Below, in pieces: positions 41,420 to 51,132 of a DNA stretch of 64,000 nt. Position 1 is the stretch's first letter, and each line of letters opens with the position of its first letter. The notes beneath the pieces were generated by a model. That model saw nothing but the letters and a program-made list of their open reading frames with translations. It made no database searches and was not told the origin of the DNA. A program made the translations under genes and the position numbers. The stretch comes from Thamnocephalis sphaerospora (lineage: Eukaryota; Zoopagomycota; Zoopagomycetes; Zoopagales; Sigmoideomycetaceae), in contig KZ992428.1 of the NCBI GenBank assembly GCA_003614735.1, positions 27,246 to 91,245 on the forward strand, given 5' to 3'.

Positions 41420-42785
41420 TTACTTGCGATTGCGGTTACTGCGACGCACAGTCGGTGCATCGCCATCGTTCTCGGCCTTGACAACCTCCGACTCGGTGTC
41501 GGCGGCAGCGGCCTCGCTCTTGGTCTCCTTGGACTTTTTCTCGTCCTTGTCCTCGGCCGAGTACTTGAAGAGCTGACCTAGCTCGCCACGTGTCACCGCC
41601 ACGATCACCGACGATAGCGTGCATGCAGGCGAGAGATAGAGCAGCGCCGGCTGCGCGGCCTTGAAGGTGTGCATCACAAACACAGTGGTGGCCAGGCCAA
41701 GCACGTACGCGATAAAGCAGCCATAAAAGTACGGCTTGGGGAAATCGAACGGACGCTTGTGGGTAGGCGGCGTCTTGGAACGCAGCGCCAGGTACTGGTC
41801 GTAACGCAGGCAGAGTGCAACGAAAATACCTACGTTGAATTGCATACACGTCAGCAAACAGCGGTGACGACAGGTAGGCTTGCGTGCGCAATGTACACTA
41901 TCAACACGTACCAGGAATAACAATATCGCCCAGGCCGAGCATGGTGAACTGGAGCTTTTCGCCTGCAGCGACAAACAGCACCTTGGGGAACACCACCTTG
42001 ATGGGCGCGTCAAAGTTACGGGCCACAGACACCATCACCTCAGTGCCAAACACCCAGAAGATGTCATAGAAGAAGAGGCCGCTGAGGAGAATAATTCCAG
42101 TCTTGAACGAGTCGAGCGCGATGAGCTGTACAGCCGACGTGGCAAATGCAAGACCAAACAGGTTGGAGGCAACCCAGTTCTTTGTCCACGCATAGTAGAT
42201 GGTGCAGCCCAGAGAAGCCACCGCCGATACCATGTGCAGCCGCGTGAAGCGCACATCAAACAGCACTGGGACGTGCGCATGGTCGGCATTAGCACGGAAG
42301 CGCTGTGACTGACACGCACCTACGTACCTTGGCTTGCCTTGGTGAGGCGAAGATGGAAACCACGCTCCTTAATACCGGTAATGCCGCGAATCACCGCCTC
42401 GCCCATCTTGGTGAGAGCTGCAACGCCGATCACGGCGAAATAAGCGGTAAGCAGGTAGTTGACGTATTCCTTGTTCAGGTAGCGGAACACCAGGTAGAGC
42501 GAGAAAAGCACGCCCGAGCCGATCAACGGGAACATGTACGCATCCTCGGTGGACAGCGACTCGGCCTCCTCCTCTTCCTCGTCAGACGACTCGTGGTCGT
42601 CTTCCGGTCGCTTCTCCGCCTGCGGATTCTGTGCGCGATCGCGTCAACGGCTGCCATCTGGCGGATGAATGCGCCTACACGCTACTTGCCTTGATCTTCT
42701 TCAGCGACGAATACGAACCAAAGTAGATGGGCACAACGGCCATGGTGCCAAGCGCCAGATAGGCGGTCAGCAGTCCGAGCTCCAT
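41420..42785 (-). CDS. Signal peptide peptidase (SPP/HM13 type)
   Basis: Exons (minus): 42690-42785, 42328-42628, 41912-42265, 41420-41829; 386 residues versus 377 in human SPP. It begins with a membrane helix (LLTAYLALGTMAVVPIYFGS), then an acidic loop and further helices. Catalytic Asp200 lies in LFFYDIFWVFG and Asp246 in MLGLGDIVIPG; the PAL motif is in AAQPALLYL. SPP is a GxGD aspartyl protease of the ER membrane that cuts leftover signal peptides. The C-terminus is a charged Lys/Glu tail ending NRNRK. The first intron (42629-42689) has a GC donor (GCAAGT). It stands head to head with the DDX59-type gene. Confidence 0.95.
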
Positions 42786-43298
42786 GGTGGCAACTGCGAC
42801 AGACTGACTGAAAAGTTACGGCAAAGGTGTGCGGGCGTATGCACGCTTATGACAACTGGCCACCAGCGGCGATGCAGAGTGTGAGCAGACAAGCGGAGAA
42901 AGTGCAGGAGAAAGTCAATTGAGGAGTGGGAATGGAAGAGTAGCGCCGCCGCCGCCGGAGTTCTTGTTACGACAGCAATATGGAGACGCGTCTTGCTGGG
43001 TGTGTCGATCAATGATTGGATGGATTACGCACGCGGTAACAGACAAGCGAATTGGTCAAAGGCAAATATAGCTTTGTAATCAGACCTGCAGACATAGATT
43101 AGATGCACTACTGTGCTATGCCATGGCTCAGCCAGCACGATGGCTGCGGCAGTGGCTGGCTTGGTGTGCTAGGTATTCAGCAGGAGCAGACCTGCTGGCC
43201 GACGCAGCGGTGCATGGTAGGTGGTGCTGTGGCGTTTACGCAGAAATAGAATCGCCCTTGACGCTTCTTTTTCCGCATAGATCGCTTTCTACCACGTC
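42786..43298. promoter_or_regulatory. Divergent region between SPP and DDX59-type genes
   Basis: About 510 nt. A short open frame at 43123-43326 on the plus strand is not supported by homology and overlaps the better start at 43299. Confidence 0.5.
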
Positions 43299-45670
43299 AT
43301 GCTTGTTCCCCGCTCGGTGCTGTTGAATCGGCGCCGGCACAGCAATTCAGCAACAGGCAGGTGGCGAGAACACCTGGCGTCTACGGTCGATGCACTGAGC
43401 TTATTTGGCTATGAGCGATAGCAGCGGCAGCTGGCCAGGCAAAAAGAAAGCGTCGCTTCGGCAGTGGCACCGGCGACACTAGCGACAAGACCGTATCCAA
43501 ACGCATACGAAGCGTAGCGCTTGCATGGGGCGATGCTACCGGCGAACATGCCCTTGACTCGCATTTGAATCTAGTAAGGCATGAGGAGAATGACGACAAT
43601 AGCCAGGCATACAACGACGATACAATGCCGGAGCAGACTAGCGGTGGCGATGGCGGCGGAGACGAAGACGACGAGGAAGATGATGCGCCGGTGAAAGCGT
43701 TTGCCTACTATCAGCGACCAGCACTGCCGGGAGAGCCGGTTTGCGCGGTTTGTGGACGCTACGGCGAGTACATTAGTGATGTTACCGATCACGATGTTTG
43801 TAGGCAAGTGCTGGACCGTGATGCATGCAGCCACTTTACCAAGACTAACGGGTTTAATGCACCGCTAGTCTAGAATGCAAGGCATTAGATGCTGCACGCG
43901 TGGAGGCTGAGAAGGGTCGCCTACAGTCTGTCGCTGGCGACGATAGCACTGCCTCTGGGCACCAGCAACACGCGCCGGTGTCGATGACGGCTACGAAAAG
44001 CGTACCGCCGATGTCTGGACAGGTTTATCGGCCAGTGGAGCGATTCCATGCACATTTGGCCGCCTACCAGCCGCACGCAACAGTGGCTAGCCTTACGACG
44101 GCTGATCTAGAGACTGTACGCGAATCGCACCGCATCAAAGCCAAGGGACGACATGTGCCTCCGCCACTGATGGATTTTGCCCACCTTGTGCTGCCAGATG
44201 TGCTACGCGAAAATATGCGTATTGCAGGCTTTAGCGCGCCAACGCCAGTGCAGATGCAGGCACTGCCAGCGGCGCTGACAGCTCGGGACCTGGTTGTTGC
44301 CGCGCCTACTGGCAGTGGCAAGACATTGGCCTTTCTGCTGCCATGTGTGCTACATGCGTACGCACTGAGCGGAGCCTTTTGCACGCGTGGCCAGCCATAC
44401 GCCATTGTAATTGCGCCAACACACGATCTGTGCTCTCAGCTGGAGGTGAAGGCACAGATGCTTTGCCGTGGCTTACCAAACATGCGCACGGCACTGCTGA
44501 CGGGCGAGACGCCATTGCCACCGCAATTGCACCGGCTACGAAGGGGCGCAGCGTTGGCGTTTGCCACGCCAGGCCGACTACTGCGTGTTCTGGAGACACT
44601 CCCACAGGATGAGTGGCCACGTGCTGACATTGTGGTCCTAGACGAGGTGGATCGACTGCTGACATCACGCAACGGTGAGGAAAGCATCAAGCGCATCCTC
44701 GCCCAGCTGGCCTCTGTCGACGGCGGTGCACGCGACCAGCGTATCGGCAGCACGCGTCAGATCATGATGTTATCGGCGACGCGAGCATGGCGAGCGCGAC
44801 GGGTGCTCAAAGCCTGGCTACACGAGGCCATTCGCATAGGTGTGGGTGATCTGGATGTGGTTGCTCCCGACGTGCGGCAGACATTCATCTGGCTGGAGAA
44901 CAGTGCCAAGAAGCGCCAGCTGTTCCGCATTCTCACCGATTCGAATCGCTTTTCATCGCCTGCCGTCGTGTTTGTAGAATCGCGTTTGGGTGCCGAGATG
45001 CTTGCGCGTGCTGTGGAGCAGCGATGTACTGGCATACGAACGCGATATGTGCACGGAGAAACGCCTAGCACGGAACGCGACGCCGTGGTACGCGCTTGCC
45101 AAGACGGCAGCGTAGATGTGGTGGTGGCCACGGGCGGGCTCTGGTCTCGCGGCATCGACCTCACTCGTATTCGGCTGGTGATAAATTTTGATATGCCCAA
45201 TAACCTGAACGAGTACGTTCATCAGGTTGGACGAGCCGGCCGCCTGGGTGAATCTGGACATGCCATCACCTTCATCAACAAGGTAAGTCATAGCGACGAC
45301 TATCCTGTACAGTCTGCATCTCATGCTGACCGTTGCTATCCACCCATAGGATAGCAAATCGCTATTTCACGAGCTGCTGGAAATGCTACGCGAGGTACCA
45401 TCGTCCAAGCTAGACCCACTACCAGAACAGCTGCGAAAACACTATCCGGTAGCGACCAGCAATGCTGCTACATCTGCAGCCAACGCGGTCTCTCGTCTAG
45501 AGCTGCCACGTTCTGCTTTTAAATTCATTCCACCCACAGCACGCACGACCACCAAAACGCCCGGAAAGAAAGGCGCTCGGCAAAAGAAGACCCAAGGAGC
45601 GGCTGGCAAGCGTCGTCGACCCAGACACCGTCATCGATCTAGCACTGATCCACTTGACAGCCAACTCTAG
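43299..45670 (+). CDS. DDX59: DDX59-type zf-HIT DEAD-box RNA helicase
   Basis: The start MLVPRSV at 43299 matches the animal DDX59 start (MFVPRS). Likely exons: 43299-~43386, 43439-~43800, ~43869-45282, 45350-45670; the first two introns are not fully resolved. The zf-HIT block is [15 protein letters not shown] ... DVC, then after an intron LECKALDAA. Helicase motifs: [13 protein letters not shown] (Q), PTGSGKT (I), APTHDL (Ia), ATPGR (Ib), LDEVD (II, not DEAD), LSATRA (III), [14 protein letters not shown] (V) and [10 protein letters not shown] (VI). The family unwinds RNA; its exact role is open. The C-terminus is basic ([18 protein letters not shown]). Only the splice details are uncertain. 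Confidence 0.88.
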
Positions 45671-45788
45671 TTGCTTAGAGTATGTACGCACAAGCGCACA
45701 CGTAATATATTCTCTTTTGACGTCAACGCGAATCACTGCAGCGGACACGTGTCATCAGATCTAGCGTGGATGCAGCGCGGCTTTGCGT

Positions 45789-46889
45789 TTACCGCCTTGG
45801 TCGTGGCTTGACCACCAGCGGATTCTTGATCCGCCGCGTAGTGCCACCCTTGGCCAGCTTGCCCCACGGTGACTTTGGCTGATGACCACCCTTGCTCTTA
45901 CCACGACCGCCGCCGTTCGGGTGATCCACCTTGTTCATGGCTGAGCCACGCACGGTCGGCCGCCAGCCCTTCCAGCGCCGTGCACCAGCCTTGCCGTCAA
46001 TGCGATGCTGGTGGTTTGGATTGCTCGTGGTGCCGATGGTGGCACACGCCTCCACAGGAATGCGACGCACTTCGCCCGAGGACAACTTCAGCTGAGCGTA
46101 GCCACGCAAGCCAGTCTGCAGCACCTGCGCATACGTGCCAGCAGCACGCGCCAGCTGGGCTGGGCCGCCCTTGTGCAGACCGATGCAGTGGACGAGCGTA
46201 CCGACGGGCACCATGCTCAATGGCATGCAATTACCCGGCCGGATGCTGATCGCCTGCATAACACCAATGTCGGCCGTTTCGCTGGCCTTTTCGGCTGCGG
46301 TCGCCTTGTTGCCCATGTACGACACAAGCCGATCACCGGCTGCAACTTTGTCCGGCGCAACAATATACGACAGCTTCTCGGTGGCCACTGATTTTAGCAG
46401 CGCAATGTGGGCCGTGCGACCAGGATCGTACTCCAGACGCACCACCTCGTGCGTGCCAGGTTCGGCACGACGCCAGTCCAAGAGACGGATGCGGCGACGG
46501 TGCCCACCACCGCGGTGGCGCACTGTGATGCGACCAGTGTTGTTGCGACCGCCCTTGTTGCGCTTTGCTACTGTGAGCGCACGCACGGGGCCGCCCTTCC
46601 ACAGGTGATCACGCCGCGGCAAACGGCGGAAACGCAGACCAGGCGTGCGCGGCTTGAATGTCTTGAAATGTTCGTCGAGACGCACCAGCGGCGTGTGCTC
46701 CTTCTCCTTCTTACCCTTCTTCAAGGCCGAGTTGGAGGCGTAGCGCGCCGTCACAGCCAATGGCGCGCGCAGCAGACTGGCGGTAGGGCCAGGACGTCGG
46801 AGTGCGGCAAGTGTGGCTGTGATCGAGGGCACCGCTGTGATCGCGCGCGCCGGAGTGGTCCGCGCAGCGACGCGTAGCGCAGACAGCAT
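45789..46889 (-). CDS. RML2: Mitochondrial large-subunit ribosomal protein uL2m
   Basis: Single exon, 366 residues. The first ~55 residues are rich in Arg, Ala, Ser and Thr without acidic residues, a mitochondrial targeting signal. The uL2 domain follows: GGRNNTGRITVRHRGGGHRRRIRLLDWRR, APDKVAAGDRL, CIGLHKGGPAQLARAAGTYAQVL, and the C-terminal GSAMNKVDHPNGGGRGKSKGG, containing the conserved peptidyl-transferase-centre His-Pro-Asn-Gly-Gly. The frame is open upstream to 47234, but the Met at 46889 gives the best presequence. Start codons of this gene and COG1 are close and divergent. Confidence 0.95.
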   Translation of the reverse strand: MLSALRVAARTTPARAITAVPSITATLAALRRPGPTASLLRAPLAVTARYASNSALKKGKKEKEHTPLVRLDEHFKTFKPRTPGLRFRRLPRRDHLWKGGPVRALTVAKRNKGGRNNTGRITVRHRGGGHRRRIRLLDWRRAEPGTHEVVRLEYDPGRTAHIALLKSVATEKLSYIVAPDKVAAGDRLVSYMGNKATAAEKASETADIGVMQAISIRPGNCMPLSMVPVGTLVHCIGLHKGGPAQLARAAGTYAQVLQTGLRGYAQLKLSSGEVRRIPVEACATIGTTSNPNHQHRIDGKAGARRWKGWRPTVRGSAMNKVDHPNGGGRGKSKGGHQPKSPWGKLAKGGTTRRIKNPLVVKPRPRR

Positions 46890-47067
46890 GGCGATGGCGG
46901 GATTCGGAGCGTAAGCGCAGAGAAAGACGCGCGTTGTCGGGTTTGTCGCCTGGCGAGTGGAGTCGAAAACAGTGGCAACTGCGACTTTAGCCGAGCCCAC
47001 TCGACCGATGCCGTCCCGGCACCACGTCTCTTTCTGCACCACTATCCCAGTATCCGCCAACCGCTGC
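46890..47067. promoter_or_regulatory. Compact bidirectional promoter of RML2 and COG1
   Basis: Between 67 nt (if COG1 starts at 46957) and ~178 nt (if at 47068) separate the divergent start codons. No element was identified. Confidence 0.5.
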
Positions 47068-50000
47068 ATGCCAATGGCAAGCACAGCGACGTCTCCTAGG
47101 CAGGGCAGTGTAGCGCCGCTGGCACACTCGCGACGTGCATCCTCTCTCTCGTCGCGCGATTGGAGCGCAACCCAGGCACGCGAAGCAAGCGTTGAGGGTA
47201 TTTTTCGCAAATATGACATTACGCGTGTGCGCATGCTGGAAAGGCGTACACGGTAGGCTAGCGCACTGTACGCCGAGCATTGTAGGCTGCGCGCTCACAA
47301 GGTATGATATGTCTACTTTTTTGCGTCTATTCGTTCTGCAACTGTACCGGCGACAGAACGGACGTGCTCCGCGCAAGAGACGAGCTACGCAACGTATTCC
47401 GGTAGGCAAGTGCGACTAGGAAGAATCTGGCCTTTGGCTAACGCTGTACGCTACAGAGATGGCTATGGCCATTTCCTGTCAGCAGCATCGACGCTTGAAA
47501 GCATGAATGCAGCAGCAAGCCGTGGATGCGAACATGCTGCATATCTCAGAGATGCCTGTCTGTCTGATGAGGACACATCAGAGCGCAGCGAGCCTGAGCA
47601 AAAGCATGCAGAGGACAGCCATTTTGACGCACAGGAGGCCGTTGTTGTTGCTGCACTGGTCTTGCCGCAAGTACCCGAGCAGGTACATTTGCTGACCTCA
47701 TATGTAATTGTGCAGCTAACATAATCCGTGCAGATTTGGGCAGCAATCTCAGAGCGACGTTACCTGCCCGCATGTGCTTTGATTCTGCTTGCAGATCGGC
47801 TGTACTCGCGACTGGATAAAGATGAGGTGACGCAGCTTCATGCGGTAAGCGACCGACAAATGCTTGCTGCAATAATGCCTGATGTTCACCTTTGTCATGC
47901 GGCGCAGTTAACAAATGATGTAGCTTGCCATGTACCCAAGCAGGTTAATCTGCTGCGAAAAGTAGTGATCGCGCGTGCCACTACGTTGCTAGAAGATATT
48001 AGCGTCAACGCATCGGTGAGTGTGTATCCTGCGTTCAGATGGCCAAGCGCCATCATGTAGATCTATGTGTGCTAATTCACACTGTGCGTTGTTTTACCAA
48101 AGATGGCCTCTGATGCCATATGCGCACTGCGAGGCCTTGGTGTGTATGCAAGCTGGCGCGAGGCCATAGAGGCACTGCTGGCAGCACGACAGCGTGTACT
48201 ACACGCTACGCTACCCGACAAGCTAGGCAACGACGCGGCACTGGATGTACCAGAGCTAGGGGACCGAATTGTACGTGCGCTGACCATTATACGACGAACT
48301 TGGGCGCATCTGGTTCAGCTGGTCTACGCTGCCGACGGGGCCGAGCATTGTGATGACGTGTTGGCTGAGTCACTTTTAGAAAGGACACGTATCAAAACGC
48401 TTTTTGCAATGCTACAAGATTCATTCAACGCTATCAACTGGAAGAATACTCAGCAGCGCTCGCTTGCCATAAGACTGCTGCAGAATGAGGGCGATTTGCT
48501 GGCTAGAAATATTGCACACTCGGCAACAGAGCAGCCTTTATCCGCCGGATATTTGCAGGAACAGACGGCGGCATGGACAGAGGACGCGTTGGCAGTGTTA
48601 AATGACTCGCTTACGCGTGCGCTAGCGCCGGTTCTGGATGCCAGAGAACTTGTGCGTGCGCGTACGGTGATACTTGAGTGGTTAGATGCGCCGGATGTCG
48701 CAGGTCAATCGGTAACTTGGAAGCAGGTGGGTGCGCGCAATGTCACGCCAGTGAGATGGCTGTGGGCTGACTTTGTACGTATATTCATCGCAGATTCGTG
48801 GCCTCTTGCGGGAAAAGCAAGTGTCCCTTTGGGACGATGTATGCCGAAAGCCCTTCAAAGCCCGGTTTGAGGCAATTGCACAGCGCTTGTTCGACGACAT
48901 TGCGGCACAGCCCGATACCGTCATTACTGGACTACTGGAGGATTCTGCGTTGCAACAGCATGCTGGTATGCAACCAAGCTGTGCGACCGCTACCGTGTTG
49001 CTGATCGCTGACTTAATGTTTGGGCACAGATTTGCATGCACTTTGGTGTGAACCACCATTGCTGTCACAGGCGTCCTTGCAAACACTGCGTGACAGCTCT
49101 TTGGCTGCACTTGGCTGGTCACCAAAAGTGTATCATGCCGTGAGCGCACTCTACGCGTCGCTTGCGACAGTTCATCGTACCTATCAGCCAGCCCTTCGAC
49201 CGCGTGCCCATGTAAGCAAAAGTGTCAACGCTACTGGAGCGCTTGGTTGGAATCCACGTTTGGCAGATTGGTATGTGACTCACTGGTGGGAGTGGTGGAT
49301 CACCAGTGGCGCTAATGCTGTGGCGCTGTCATCGCGTAGGGAGCGTGAAGATTTAGCTACTTTTCTGAGCGACCAGCAAGAAAAAGCCCTGGAACACTAT
49401 GCATTTGGGTTGGATCGGCTCATGGGTCGCCTTATCGCTACCCCTACTGCATCACCTCGGCTGACAGATATGGCCGAACTTGCTGTCGAAAGCACGATGA
49501 TGGAACAGCGCTTTCGACAGCAGCGCTTTGTCGGGGAGATTGCCGGCACCATTGCTCGGCACCATGACGTATTAGCGCGTGCCTTTGGTCTTTTTGATGC
49601 GGCCGACAACGGAGACAGCCCGGTGACGTCGACAGCGGTTACGCAAATATGCGTTAGGCTGGATGCACTTTATCTGAAAGCGTGGCAGCCCTGGATTGAT
49701 CAAGTGGCCATACAACTGGCTGATGTAGTGCGCCGCCATTTGGCCGAAGCGACCAATGCTAGCGTATGCGCGCACGCTGGCTGGGTCACAGTGCCAAGCG
49801 ACGACACCAAGGCAGATGATCCTGGCTGGCGTGTGCCCACGCAGGTTTCGCCGCAATTCTTGGCTAGCATTTGCGATCATGCAGCAACGCTACGTCGCGC
49901 TGGTATTACCGGCAGTGGACCGGTGAGTTTTGACCACTGGTTACAGCAACCTTTTTTTTTACCAACTGCCGATCATGTCTAGGTATTTGTCCATGCATCG

Positions 50001-50366
50001 AATGCTTTTACCAAACAGATTTTGGCGGTGTTTGAAGAGACTAGCCAGGCGCCGCTCCAGGACGGAGTTGCCATGCTATGGGATGCTGACACGGCTACAC
50101 AGATGGAAGTTGATCTTTCATTTATAGTGTTGCGGCTGCTTGTACCACCAGTCAGCACCGAAAAAGAGCCACAGCACGAGCGTTTGTTGCAGGCGCTGAA
50201 GGCATTGCTGGTTCGCCGCGCAGGAGAGCATGCAAACAGAGACGATTGCAGTCGCGCGCTTTTGGACGCTAGCGTAGCTCGCTTTGTTGCTCGGACGCGC
50301 GCGCTGCTCTATCCGTATGTGCTGGAGACACCGTCCACAGTCCAGAGCGCGGCCGAAGAGCAGTAA
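46957..50366 (+). CDS. COG1: COG1, conserved oligomeric Golgi complex subunit 1
   Basis: Exons: 46957 (or 47068/47074)-47252, 47378-47401, 47457-47682, 47734-47844, 47908-48015, 48103-48726, 48794-48965, 49030-49922, 49983-50366; about 905-945 residues. The N-terminus has the COG1/Vps51 pattern GIFRKYDITRVRMLERR ... DELRNVFRDGYGHFLSAAST. Later blocks match COG1: PEQIWAAISERRYLPACALIL, VPKQVNLLRKVVIARA, GVYASWREAIEALLAARQ and GLLREKQVSLWDDVCRKPFKARF. COG1 belongs to the lobe A tether needed for retrograde Golgi traffic. The 125-nt first intron may hide a micro-exon, since animal COG1 has about seven more residues at that point. Start is most likely 47068-47074 (MPMAST). Confidence 0.88.
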
Positions 50367-51132
50367 GTGGCGTCTGCCCCACGCCGTGTCATGTATGCAG
50401 TGCACTTACCGCTGCGTACCACAGACGTCTGGTGCGTGCCGTGCCAACGCCGCGGGCAGAGCCGTGCGATCGGTTCATTCCGTTGCCAGTTGCAGATCGG
50501 TCGTGCGCATAGTCATACTGCTGCGCCAGGCTGCGAACATGACAGGGTGTCATTCTGCATCCCTCTCTCGGCCGTTTGCTTGATTGCCGACTAATTTTTT
50601 GCCATCTGGCGACCAGCGATTGGCCCTTTGATGTGTGAGCCATTTCCACACGCGCGAGGGGCTGTGTAGCACGCCCCTATTCGGCAGCCATTGGCTGCGC
50701 GTGCTCGACAGCGGCCCCCTTTTCCCTACCAAACAACCAACAACACGCCACGCACACACCGCTCGAGGCGAACCGCTGAGCCCACCGCCTCGCGCGCACC
50801 CACCCGCACCCACCCGCTAACCCACCTAAGCAACAAGGAACAGCACATTTGCGTGCGCGAGATCGTACCATCTGGCCTTCTGACCCGTCAGACTGACAGC
50901 ACCAGTGCATTACCTGCTCATGGTCTGTCGACTGCGCCGCGTCTGAGCTTTTTCGTGCCACGGCTAGACTGCCACGTCTCGCGGACGTCAACCACTTTCT
51001 CTGCACTGTCGCCCGGCCGTCGTTGCCACCGCTGTTGCTGCCCGCCACTGCCGCCCCACCACTGTCGCCGCCGTTGCCGCCGTTGCGCGCGCGCCTCTTC
51101 TTGCCTGCTCGCCGTGCGTGCTCTCCGGCAAG
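50367..51132. promoter_or_regulatory. Upstream region of EPL1
   Basis: About 770 nt. C-rich and purine-poor tracts near 50750-50830 and 51020-51110 (ACCCACC and GCCGCC runs) suggest a long 5' leader. No gene seen. Confidence 0.5.

Noticed and set aside
43123-43298. Short plus-strand frame beginning MAQPARW as start of the helicase gene
   Set aside because: The Met at 43299 gives MLVPRS, matching the start of animal DDX59, and the upstream frame has no homology.
46005-46877. Long plus-strand frames opposite RML2
   Set aside because: Shadows of the uL2m coding exon in high-GC sequence.
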